Of a DNA stretch of 37,645 nucleotides, positions 15,493 to 22,774 are shown one piece after another. Position 1 is the first letter of the stretch; every line of letters starts with the position of its first letter. The position numbers and the translations under genes are program-made. Origin of the DNA: DAXETY01 sp051155755 (lineage in GTDB: Bacteria > Desulfobacterota > Desulfobacteria > Desulfobacterales > SG8-13); assembly GCA_051155755.1 (NCBI GenBank), contig DAXETY010000034.1, forward strand, positions 1 through 37,645. The letters are read 5' to 3'. The notes beneath the pieces were generated by a model. The model made no database searches. It was not told where the DNA came from and saw nothing but the letters and a program-made list of their open reading frames with translations.

Positions 15493-16791
15493 TCAGCGTT
15501 GCCCCCCGGCAACCGAAATAAAACAGCTTTCGGCCGGTTCCTCGTCGGGCGTGTCCGGCTCCCGTGCTTCTCCGACAATAAAGCCGTCACCGACGAACGT
15601 CAGGGAGACCTTTTGCAGGTCCATGCGTCCGTCTTCGCGCACGGTGTTCCCCGGGTCGCTCTCGATGACAATTTTATCCGACCGGGATGCGATGGTGCCG
15701 CGCAAACGGCCGATATCGTTCAATGACAGGTCGTCGCCCACAATGACAACCGCCTTCGTATCGGCGTTGGCCAGGCTGCCGCCGGTAATCGAAGCAGCCG
15801 GCCCGGAGCCTGAGGGCGTTTCGACATTCAGGTCACCGAAGCTGACAAATACCTCTCCCGGCGGCGATTCGAAACCCAGGCCGAACAGGCGCCAGAACCC
15901 CACCAAGTCCTGGGCGGTGGAAAACACCACCGAACCGCTGGTTTTGATCCAGATCGACAGCAGCCGCTCCGAATCATCGCTCTCTATGACCGCCGTGATT
16001 CGGTTTTTGTCCGGACTGAGGATCCCGTCGGTGAAGCTGTCAACCCTTTCGTCGTTCTGGCCGGCTTTCAGCGTGCCCGCCACCTCGCCGTCGTCGGAAA
16101 GAACCGTCAGGGACGCCTCGGTGATCTGGCGCTGGTTTCCGAACGGGTCCTGCAGAAAATTGTTCAGCAGGTCATCGGCATTCAGGGTACCGTTGTCGAG
16201 CAGGTTGACCGGCCCGAACTCCCAGGTCAGCTCGCTGGTATCGTTTTCGAAACGCAGGTTGTAAATCCGCCAGCCGCCAAGGAGATCCGCAGTGGCAAAG
16301 GTGCCTTGCCGCCGGGTGAGCAGCAGGAGCGCACTCTGGTTCGGTGTGCATTCGGCACAGGCGGCTGCCAGGATCGCAATGTCTTTCAGGGTGGTGGTTC
16401 CGCCGGAGCGTTTGCCCTGCAATTGCCCCTCTTCAATGGTAAAGGCCAGATCCAGGCTGCCTTCCGAAACCCGGAAATCGCCGCGGATCTGCCCCGAGGG
16501 ATTCAATGACAGTCGCCCGTCGCGGAACGTGCGCGACCGGCCGATGGAACCACGGGTCGAACCGCCTGTAACGGTGCCGTCGGCAGCGATCTCCAGTTCG
16601 CCGAAATCCCAGCTCGTTTTGCCACCGGCGATCGAGACCTGGTGGACCGCCCAACTCCCTTCCAGGTCGGCCTGCAAAAATCCCGATTCGATTTTCAGTG
16701 CCGCAAACCAGCTTTTTTCCTGGGCGGATGCGTCGCCGACGATCAGAACCACTGTCAGGAAGCTGCATATTGTCAGAAGTCTTCCGAGCAT
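15493..16791 (-). CDS. Secreted protein with three tandem repeats, unknown function
   Basis: Protein of 432 aa. Signal peptide MLGRLLTICSFLTVVLIVGDASAQ. The mature part consists of three diverged repeats at about 38-150, 165-285 and 293-410. Each opens with an F-x-x-A-D/Q-L-x-G-x-W element (FLQADLEGSWAVHQV; FATADLLGGWRIYNL; FSTAQDLVGFWRLFGL), continues with a W/S-x-F-G-x-L/V strand and an ITGGS- or TEAS-like turn, and ends in a beta-rich section (GDFRVSEGS; GTLKAGQND; GTIASRSDK). A short C-terminal tail contains one Cys. I recognise no family; the repeats suggest a chain of small beta domains at the cell surface or in the periplasm. Minus strand, upstream of the coiled-coil/permease pair. Confidence 0.75.
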   Translation of the reverse strand: MLGRLLTICSFLTVVLIVGDASAQEKSWFAALKIESGFLQADLEGSWAVHQVSIAGGKTSWDFGELEIAADGTVTGGSTRGSIGRSRTFRDGRLSLNPSGQIRGDFRVSEGSLDLAFTIEEGQLQGKRSGGTTTLKDIAILAAACAECTPNQSALLLLTRRQGTFATADLLGGWRIYNLRFENDTSELTWEFGPVNLLDNGTLNADDLLNNFLQDPFGNQRQITEASLTVLSDDGEVAGTLKAGQNDERVDSFTDGILSPDKNRITAVIESDDSERLLSIWIKTSGSVVFSTAQDLVGFWRLFGLGFESPPGEVFVSFGDLNVETPSGSGPAASITGGSLANADTKAVVIVGDDLSLNDIGRLRGTIASRSDKIVIESDPGNTVREDGRMDLQKVSLTFVGDGFIVGEAREPDTPDEEPAESCFISVAGGQR

Positions 16792-16893
16792 GGCCAGTCA
16801 TTTCTCAGAGTCCAACAAAACCGGGTTTGATCCAGGTAGGCTATATCCGAAATCCGGCGCTAAGAAAAGAGGCTGTGCCGTCGGAAGCAGCCG

Positions 16894-17859
16894 CTAGCGG
16901 ATTGGCCCGCGAACCGGCCAGAGGAAAAAATCGGCTATGTCCTTGGTGCCGACTCCGACCGGCCCGTCTATCGTGTACAGCACCCAGGCGTAGGATGGTT
17001 CATAGGCGCTCGAAGTGGCCGACCAGTAGCCATCGCGTACATTGGCGAAGGGATGAGCCGGTGGAAGCGCCGGCGAGTGGCAGCGCAAATCCAGCAGGCT
17101 TTCCAGCTCGCGAACGTTGGGCAGTCGCCAGTCGCTGTATTTCAGCAGGCCCTCGGCATTGAAGCGCGCAACAGCGTTCAGGGCTTTCTGCCAGGACACC
17201 GGCCTGCCGGGCAGGTCGGCATCGTGCGGCCAGAGCAAACCCGTACGGTGATCTTTGACGACGGCTCCGAGGTCTTCCAGGATCGTTCCGGGGCTGGATT
17301 CCGGATTTTCTCGGCTGCAGACCGGCCAGACCATGTACGAGCCGGGTTTCATCCCCTTGAACACTCGCCCGCCGCCCAGATGCACGTACCAGGCCTGGTC
17401 GGGCAGCCGGCTGACCGAATCGCCCGTCCAGTAGTAGGCGGGGAACACCTGGTCAAAGGGGTGCCGCTCCGGTAAAGCGGGGTTGATGTTCGCATGGCTG
17501 ATCAGGCTGAAGAGCTCGCGGCGGTCGGGCAGGCGCCAGGCATTGCGGCCGGCATAATTTCCGGCGTTTAATTCGGCGACAAACTCCCGGGCTTCCGGCC
17601 AGGAAAGCGGAAATTCGCTCAGCGAAGCATTCCGGGGCCACACCAGTCCGGTGAGACGGTCTTTGACCGTTTCGTTTTCGGCTTCAAAACGGGGAGCCGG
17701 CCATGGCAGGCCGGCCCGCATCTCACCGTCCTGACCGGTACCACGACAAGGTATCGGCATTCCGGAAGCGTTGTAGCAATGGGTTTGATCGGTGGAAAAG
17801 ATCATATTCCCGGCAAAATCCCATAGTTCCGTTTCGAAAATACGATCCGAAGCTTGCAA
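16894..17859 (-). CDS. DUF1566 (Lcl-type) domain protein, two repeats
   Basis: Protein of 321 aa with two DUF1566 units. The first has DRLTGLVWPRNASL, then SWPEAREFVAELNAGNYAGRNAWRLPDRRELFSLI, then YYWTGDS. The second has DHRTGLLWPHDADL, then SWQKALNAVARFNAEGLLKYSDWRLPNVRELESLLDL, then GYWSATSSAYEP. The lead-in QTHCYNASGMPIPCRGTGQDGE is typical of these proteins, which are usually exported and may bind surface ligands (the fold is related to C-type-lectin-like domains). The only initiator in frame after a TAA stop is TTG 17859, without a ribosome site and without a signal peptide. An out-of-frame ATG upstream (17894) would start MRLLKSINNFF; joining it would need a one-base shift in a run of seven T. 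A sequencing or phase-variation frameshift is possible. Confidence 0.75.
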   Translation of the reverse strand: MQASDRIFETELWDFAGNMIFSTDQTHCYNASGMPIPCRGTGQDGEMRAGLPWPAPRFEAENETVKDRLTGLVWPRNASLSEFPLSWPEAREFVAELNAGNYAGRNAWRLPDRRELFSLISHANINPALPERHPFDQVFPAYYWTGDSVSRLPDQAWYVHLGGGRVFKGMKPGSYMVWPVCSRENPESSPGTILEDLGAVVKDHRTGLLWPHDADLPGRPVSWQKALNAVARFNAEGLLKYSDWRLPNVRELESLLDLRCHSPALPPAHPFANVRDGYWSATSSAYEPSYAWVLYTIDGPVGVGTKDIADFFLWPVRGPIR

Positions 17860-17993
17860 GTCTGAAAAAAATTGTTTATGGATTTCAGAAGTCGCATTTG
17901 GCTGAGACGATTACAGGTTCTGTCATTTCCAGATACTCTCTGTCATCCGTATCATATTTTTAATTCCTTAAACCAATCATTTTACCGGTATCG

Positions 17994-18120
17994 AAGTTGA
18001 GCGATTGTCGAGGTTGCCGCCCCGTTGAAATCGGCTCCGCCCCAGTGCAACGGACTGTGAGTTGCACAGGGCAAGCATTTCACAGGGCACGCAGATACCA
18101 GGAAGCTTTGTTCCTTTTAT
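17994..18120 (+). repeat. Dispersed repeat, left inverted copy
   Basis: The first 39 bp (17994-18032, starting AAGTTGAGCGATTGTCGAGG) are identical to the reverse complement of 22736-22774. After a 42-44 bp insert, which contains the inverted repeat GTGCAAC/GTTGCAC and a partial duplication of CACAGGGCA, similarity resumes with GCATTTCACAGGGC and GCAGATAC. It lies in the roughly 290-bp gap between the DUF1566 gene and the M23 peptidase gene, and ends about 20 bp before the latter's ribosome site. Confidence 0.8.
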
Positions 18121-18152
18121 ATGACAGGCATAACAGGTAGGGAGGCCGCTGG

Positions 18153-19436
18153 ATGAATGTGCAGATTATTGATTTGTATGCAGACCGATATCGACGTTTG
18201 GGTTGGATAATCTTTGCGGTATTTATCCTTATGGTGAGGGTTCCGGCAATTTACGCGGAAGGACAGATTGCAGGATCCTCATCCAGCAGTCCGGTATGTT
18301 TACACTACGACATCAACTGCAGCTCATATCAAATAATCAAAGGTTTCCTGAAACCGAGTCAAAATCTATCCGAGATTCTGACAGCCTACAATATCACTGC
18401 CTCTAAAATACACCATGTTGCGAACAAATCAAAATCCATATTCGATGTGCGCAAGATGAAAGCCGGCAATCAATACACGCTCATGGTTGAACCTGATTTT
18501 AAAAATACGGCCCGCTACTTTATATACGAAAAAAATTCAACACAATATGTGGTATATGATCTAAGCGATCCAATTGATGTGTATCAAGGCCGGAAAAAAA
18601 TCGAAGTCTCGACGCGCATCGCTACAGGAACGGTTAATTCATCATTGTACAAATGCCTTACCAATATCGGACTCGATACGGATTTGCTCACGCCCCTTTC
18701 TGAGATTTATTGCTGGACCGTTGATTTCCATCACCTTAAGAAGGGGGATCATTTTGTCGTCGTTTTTAAGGAAGACTACGTAGAGAATAAATCCGTTGGC
18801 TTGAACAAAATAATTGCCGCCAAATTCAATCACAGCGGGAAAGACCATTACGCATTTTACTTTGACGAACAGGGTTACGAAGAATATTACGATGAAAAAG
18901 GCCGCAGTCTGCAACGAACTTTCCTAAAAGCGCCGCTTCGCTATCAAAGAATTACATCGCGGCCATCCACTGGTCGTCATCATCCCATTCTAAAGGTTCG
19001 CAGACCTCATCTTGGAACGGATTACGCCGCACCGCACGGAACGCCAATCCACACAATCGGCGATGGCGTCATCGAAACAGTCGGATACCACAAAGAACTC
19101 GGCAACCATTTGATGATCGAACACAACCGCATTTACAAAAGCCAGTACCTTCATCTTTCCAGGTATGCCAAAGGAATTCGTCCAGGGGTGCGGGTCAAAC
19201 GGGGAGATGTGATTGGCTATGTGGGAAGCACCGGGTTGGCCACCGGCCCTCATCTTGATTTTCGATTCTGGAAGAATGGGAAAATATCCAGTCACATCGA
19301 TGCCAATGGATCAGAGGTTGAAGCTCTGGAAGGGGAGGCATTTAATCTGTTTCATAATCAGATATCGAAACTCAAAAATAGTTTGGACAACCCCCCGCTT
19401 ACCAAAGGCGTGTCGGTAGCTGAGTACATCTTTTAA
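18153..19436 (+). CDS. M23 family peptidase with N-terminal OapA-like region
   Basis: Protein of 427 aa, probably a periplasmic, membrane-anchored peptidoglycan endopeptidase. Start ATG 18153 has AGGGAGG 7 nt upstream. One hydrophobic segment at about 17-35 (LGWIIFAVFILMVRVPAIYA) may be a signal peptide. Residues 60-250 match the substrate-restricting part of the MepM/YebA group (LSEILTAYNI, then FDVRKMKAGNQYTLM, then GDHFVVVFKEDYV). The M23 domain begins near 283: H286 and D290 in HLGTDYAAPHG, H334 in QYLHLS, and H367 in GPHLDFRFW, where D369 replaces the second His of the usual H-x-H. The gene is visibly more AT-rich than genes of region 1. Confidence 0.88.
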   Translation: MNVQIIDLYADRYRRLGWIIFAVFILMVRVPAIYAEGQIAGSSSSSPVCLHYDINCSSYQIIKGFLKPSQNLSEILTAYNITASKIHHVANKSKSIFDVRKMKAGNQYTLMVEPDFKNTARYFIYEKNSTQYVVYDLSDPIDVYQGRKKIEVSTRIATGTVNSSLYKCLTNIGLDTDLLTPLSEIYCWTVDFHHLKKGDHFVVVFKEDYVENKSVGLNKIIAAKFNHSGKDHYAFYFDEQGYEEYYDEKGRSLQRTFLKAPLRYQRITSRPSTGRHHPILKVRRPHLGTDYAAPHGTPIHTIGDGVIETVGYHKELGNHLMIEHNRIYKSQYLHLSRYAKGIRPGVRVKRGDVIGYVGSTGLATGPHLDFRFWKNGKISSHIDANGSEVEALEGEAFNLFHNQISKLKNSLDNPPLTKGVSVAEYIF

Positions 19437-19656
19437 TCCGTGCCCATACACGAAGACACGCAACAGTGCCGCCACCTGAAGGTAGCCAATTCGACACCTC
19501 GGGTAATTTTCGGTCTACGGATGCAGCGTCTCCATAATTGTCATGATCGGCAAAAATAGTAGACGAGTTGGGAAAATGTTGGCTTCGAAATCAAAAAATA
19601 TACTTTTGAAAATTTGAAACGCCCACGTTAGATCTATTGTTCTTCAGAGACAACAC
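19437..19656. other. Intergenic region between the M23 peptidase and EamA genes
   Basis: About 220 bp. No gene, clear promoter or terminator stands out. No Shine-Dalgarno precedes the EamA start. Confidence 0.5.
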
Positions 19657-20577
19657 ATGAAGACGATGCCTTTCCATCACCACACCTGGTTCTTGGCCGT
19701 CGGCTTCATTTTACTGTGGAACTCCGGTTTTATCGGCGCGGAATATGCCCTGCCGTACACAGAACCCCTTACCTTGCTGTTCTGGCGGTACTGGTTGTTG
19801 GCGTTCATTCTTTTTGTATACCTTGTCATTTGCCGCCGCTTGGAATGGCCGGGGTTTAATGCCGTTTTGATCGCCTTGCTCGTTGGTGTTCTGGCCCATG
19901 GCATCTGGCTGGGGTGTGTATTTTTTTCATTGCAGTACGGCGTTCCTGCTGGAATTGTTGCCCTGGTGGTTGCGCTGCAGCCGATGACAACCGGCGCTTT
20001 ATCCGGGCTGGTAGTCGGAGAACGGACGCCGCTTGTCCGCTGGGCAGGTTTGCTGATCGGGTTGGGTGGAGTCCTGGTGGCGGTTCTGGCCAGAACCGAG
20101 CTGTCGGATGCAGGCTCCGTCTTTGCTTATCTAATCCCGTTTGGTTCGGTGGCGGCGATTACGGTCGCAAGTTTGATCCAGCGCCGGCTGCAAGTGCAAA
20201 GACATGCGGATCGTTTGGCCGTGGACTTGGGGCTGTTTTACCAATGCCTCGGCACGGCGCTGGCCGCAACCATCCCTGCTTTTCTTCTTGAAGGCCTGGT
20301 GACCGAATGGTCCCCCCTGTTTATGGGAGCCCTGTTATGGTTAACTCTGGGCGTATCTTTAGGGGCATACGCTTTAATGTGGATTTTGATCGAACGGATT
20401 GACGCAACAAGAGTGGCGAGCCTGTTTTATTTCGGTCCTCCTGTAACGATGCTGATGGCCTGGGCGGCATTTGGTGACAGTCTCCTGGCCACGGACTTGA
20501 TCGGCCTGGGAGTCATCGCCGTCGGTGTTATCATCACTCAAATGAAATCGGACGCCCGTCCCCGGGATGCGAAATAA
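19657..20577 (+). CDS. EamA/DMT family transporter
   Basis: Inner-membrane exporter-type protein of 306 aa with ten predicted helices in two EamA halves: half 1 from FILLWNSGFIGAEYALPYTEPLTLLFWRYWLL to LIGLGGVLVAVLA, half 2 from FAYLIPFGSVAAITVASLIQRR to LIGLGVIAVGVIITQM. Motifs typical of the family are the first-helix WNSGF-like element with EPLTLLFWR, the ALQPMTTGALSGLVVGERTPLVRWAGLLIG turn, and FGPPVTMLMAWAAFGDSL before helix 10. Members export amino acids or other metabolites; the substrate is unknown. Start ATG 19657 has no clear ribosome site. It lies inside the inverted-repeat interval but its GC content looks closer to that of region 1 than its neighbours'. Confidence 0.9.
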   Translation: MKTMPFHHHTWFLAVGFILLWNSGFIGAEYALPYTEPLTLLFWRYWLLAFILFVYLVICRRLEWPGFNAVLIALLVGVLAHGIWLGCVFFSLQYGVPAGIVALVVALQPMTTGALSGLVVGERTPLVRWAGLLIGLGGVLVAVLARTELSDAGSVFAYLIPFGSVAAITVASLIQRRLQVQRHADRLAVDLGLFYQCLGTALAATIPAFLLEGLVTEWSPLFMGALLWLTLGVSLGAYALMWILIERIDATRVASLFYFGPPVTMLMAWAAFGDSLLATDLIGLGVIAVGVIITQMKSDARPRDAK

Positions 20578-20599
20578 CCGCCTGACTTGAATAAAACAG

Positions 20600-20649
20600 T
20601 TGCAATCCAATGCCATTATGATTATTATGATCAATACAATCATTATGGC
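20600..20649 (+). promoter_or_regulatory. Promoter and operator of the Phd/VapC pair
   Basis: TTGCAA (20600-20605), 17-nt spacer, TATTAT (20623-20628). Inverted repeat GCCATTATGATT (20612-20623) / AATCATTATGGC (20638-20649), one mismatch in 12, flanks the -10 and the expected start point. This is a plausible autoregulatory site for the antitoxin encoded 16 nt downstream. Confidence 0.65.
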
Positions 20650-20664
20650 CGAGGAGGATGATTT

Positions 20665-20919
20665 ATGGGTCAATCGGTTTCAGCTGTCGAGGTCCGACAA
20701 AAGTTGGGCGAAATTCTGAACAGAGTCTCCCTGCGCCGGGAAGAAATCATTATTGAACGTGCGGGCAAAAAAATTGCCCGTTTATCACCGATAGACAATG
20801 ACCTTTCCCGTTCAAGTGGAAAGCTGGATTTTCGCAAGGCTGCCGGACTTGGCAAAGAAATTTGGAAGGAAATCGACGTTGATGCTTACTTGCGACGGGA
20901 ACGGGAAGAGTGGGTTTAG
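20665..20919 (+). CDS. Phd/YefM-type antitoxin
   Basis: Protein of 84 aa. GAGGAGG at 20651-20657 precedes ATG 20665 by 7 nt. The N-terminus SVSAVEVRQKLGEILNRVSLRREEIIIERAGKKIARLSPID is the Phd/YefM DNA-binding fold (sheet-helix-sheet, with the helix carrying KLGEILNRV and the strand IIIERAGKKIARL). The C-terminal tail, which should neutralise the toxin, is charged and helical (GKEIWKEIDVDAYLRREREEW). The stop overlaps the toxin start by 10 bp. Likely represses its own promoter at 20600-20649. Confidence 0.85.
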   Translation: MGQSVSAVEVRQKLGEILNRVSLRREEIIIERAGKKIARLSPIDNDLSRSSGKLDFRKAAGLGKEIWKEIDVDAYLRREREEWV

Positions 20920-21344
20920 ACCTTAAAACCGGTGACATCATTTTCCTTGATACGGCTCCGTTCATCTATTTTTTTGAGGAGCATCCGGATTATTTCCCCG
21001 CAATGAAAATGCTTTTCAATCGCTTATATGAAACGAATGCCCAGGCAATCACCTCGGTGATTACATATATTGAATTGACCACCCATCCAGCGCGCCTGGG
21101 AAAAACACAATTGGTTCGCAAATATAGAGACTACCTTACAAATTCTGAAAATATCAGCCTTTTTCCGCTGGATTTGAATATTGCCGACCACGTGGTCGAA
21201 TTGCGGGCCCAACACCATTTCAAAACACCGGACGCGATCCAACTCGGTACCGCTGTTGCCTGTGGTGCGGACTACATCCTAACAAACGATCAGGAATGGC
21301 AGAGATTTAAGGAGATACGGGTTGTATTGACCGGGGATTTATAG
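20910..21344 (+). CDS. PIN-domain ribonuclease toxin (VapC type), second pair
   Basis: Protein of 144 aa. GTG start at 20910 overlaps the antitoxin by 10 bp, with GGGAAG just upstream. PIN acidic residues: D in IIFLDTAPFIYFFEEHP, E in VITYIELTTHP, D in TPDAIQLGTAVACGADYILTNDQEW, with the last acid in the same segment. This is the PIN subgroup with DTAPFIY at the N-terminus, normally paired with Phd/AbrB-like antitoxins. It has little resemblance to the toxin at 3086, so the two pairs are not recent duplicates. Confidence 0.87.
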   Translation: MGLDLKTGDIIFLDTAPFIYFFEEHPDYFPAMKMLFNRLYETNAQAITSVITYIELTTHPARLGKTQLVRKYRDYLTNSENISLFPLDLNIADHVVELRAQHHFKTPDAIQLGTAVACGADYILTNDQEWQRFKEIRVVLTGDL

Positions 21345-21645
21345 CCCACTTTCTTTCTATCCAATTCAAAGATTTCGGCACCTGCGCATCTCCTCCTTTT
21401 CCAGTTTTCAGATATGCCTTCAATCCGCTTTTCCGGTTTTGTCCATCATTTTATCGATTTCCGCCAGCGGTTATGCAAATCCGGCTTGAGCGATTGTTAC
21501 GTATACCTTCGGAAATCCCGTGGCTATCCATTCAAAAGATAGTTGTGGTTTTCGCAACTTTTCCTATAAATCATTTGATAGGCGAAAAAACCGAAATCTT
21601 GATAAAGTAGATATGAGCACGAAAATTGAGGTTTTTTAACAGATA
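21345..21645. other. Intergenic region after the second toxin gene
   Basis: About 300 AT-rich bp with no supportable gene. A 12-nt match to the repeat core (TTGAGCGATTGT, near 21486-21497) may be the trace of a third copy of the inverted repeat; this is weak. Confidence 0.4.
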
Positions 21646-21660
21646 TTACAGATTTTTCAT
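21646..21660 (-). pseudogene. Strong ribosome site followed by a four-codon frame
   Basis: On the minus strand AAAAGGAGG (21677-21669) sits 8 nt before ATG 21660, but the frame is M-K-N-L-stop. It is only 17 nt or so downstream of the Cys-rich gene on the same strand, so it occupies the place of a second operon gene. It could be the stub of an inactivated gene or a short leader. Confidence 0.35.
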
Positions 21661-21692
21661 CGATAAGACCTCCTTTTGCACCAGTAATGCCG

Positions 21693-21893
21693 TTAGCTGC
21701 ATAACCGTTCGAACTCCTGAACAATTTTTTTCACATCTTCGATATCGAAATCTCCGACGATTTCTGGACGTGCCGAAACGAAAAACTCTTTATTCCAGTC
21801 GATTTTGCCTGATTTTACATAGTACCTGCAACGGCTGTCATTTTTCGGTTTGCGGATGCAGTCCTTTGTGAAGTGGCATTGTTCGCAAATCAT
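21693..21893 (-). CDS. Small cysteine-rich protein
   Basis: Protein of 66 aa. GGAGG 7 nt before ATG 21893 supports it as real. The N-terminus MICEQCHFTKDC with a further Cys at about 22 (RCRYY) gives a four-Cys cluster suited to zinc or an iron-sulfur centre; the rest is a charged helix (DIEDVKKIVQEFERLC) with a final Cys. No family recognised. AT-rich like its neighbours. Confidence 0.6.
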   Translation of the reverse strand: MICEQCHFTKDCIRKPKNDSRCRYYVKSGKIDWNKEFFVSARPEIVGDFDIEDVKKIVQEFERLCS

Positions 21894-21951
21894 AGTGATA
21901 CCTCCATTTCCGAAGCGCTTTTACAGGAACGGATATATATCTGAAATCCAT

Positions 21952-22236
21952 TCACGGGGTTAAAAACGCTTTTTCGAACCAATTCGATGGCTTGTATACC
22001 AGATCGGTTACGCCTTCGGCTTCAAGACAAATTCGAGCCAATTCGAAAGTGTGATAATCCAGCTCGATATCATTCCAGCCGATGAGTTTCAATCGTTGTT
22101 TGATGACCCTCAAATTCAAATCCGGGCTGATGTTGACGGCATTGGAAAAGCTTTTTAGAAACCCAGGGATCACGGTACGTTCCAGCCCGATGTGCTCCAG
22201 TCTTTGCACCAAAAGGTTTTTCAGCTCGGCGTTCAT
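21952..22236 (-). CDS. Small conserved-looking helical protein, unknown function
   Basis: About 94 aa from ATG 22236 (TTG 22266 would give 104 aa; neither has a Shine-Dalgarno). Sequence MNAELKNLLVQRLEHIGLE, then IPGFLKSFSNAVNI, then RVIKQRLKLIGWNDIELDYHTFELARICLE. It is amphipathic and helical throughout, without signal or membrane segment. The regular composition suggests genuine coding. I cannot name the family. It lies downstream of the oriC candidate and dnaA on the same strand. Confidence 0.5.
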   Translation of the reverse strand: MNAELKNLLVQRLEHIGLERTVIPGFLKSFSNAVNISPDLNLRVIKQRLKLIGWNDIELDYHTFELARICLEAEGVTDLVYKPSNWFEKAFLTP

Positions 22237-22375
22237 CGTTGAACCGATTGTAGGATCGTATTTCAAAAAGTAAGGGGGGACAGGATATATTGAAAGCGAC
22301 TGAATGGTTCCAGTGCTGGATTATCTTGATGACACCGAACACTGAACGTCATCAGCCAGTTATGGGTCAAATTCG

Positions 22376-22545
22376 ATGACGCTCGGATATCGCGAATTTG
22401 ACATCTGGTTATCAACAATTGCTAACAAATTGAAAATAATAATCAAAATATCCCAATAATAATAAAAAGACAGCGAAAACAGTTGCTTGCAATTAAACAA
22501 ATAAAATCAGTATTAACAGTCACATATGGCGTTATCAACAACCTG
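22376..22545. other. Weak oriC candidate: AT-rich stretch between two DnaA-box-like sites
   Basis: TTATCAACA occurs at 22409-22417 and 22532-22540 in the same orientation, each one mismatch from the DnaA box TTATNCACA. Between them is a very AT-rich stretch (22424-22530, with AATAATAATAAAAAG) resembling an unwinding element. It lies about 230 bp beyond the 3' end of dnaA. Two boxes are few for an origin, so this is suggestive only. Confidence 0.35.
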
Positions 22546-22639
22546 TTGTCATCTGCAGATCTTCAATTTTCTGAAAATTTTGCCGTTTTTTGAATCGATT
22601 TTACTTTTTGAAAATTGGAAACCCAGCTGGATTTCCGAT

Positions 22640-22774
22640 CTTACCGCATCTACGGCGTCAGAAGCCGTTGCGCATACATGAATATGGCACAGCAGCTTCT
22701 TCCTTGTATCTGCTCGCCCTGTGAAATGCGAAGCGGATTTCAACGGGGCGGCAACCTCGACAATCGCTCAACTT
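22640..22774 (-). repeat. Dispersed repeat, right inverted copy, overlapping the dnaA stop
   Basis: 22736-22774 is the exact inverted copy of 17994-18032. Reading the minus strand, similarity goes on with GCATTTCACAGGGC and GCAGATACAAGGAAG, and then fades. The core supplies the last Ser codon and TGA stop of dnaA (AGT TGA within AAGTTGA). A 64-codon minus frame reading through it is probably not a gene. Confidence 0.8.

Noticed and set aside
22549..22743. A 64-codon minus-strand frame next to dnaA
   Set aside because: Most of it runs through the dispersed repeat, without a ribosome site or recognisable protein pattern.
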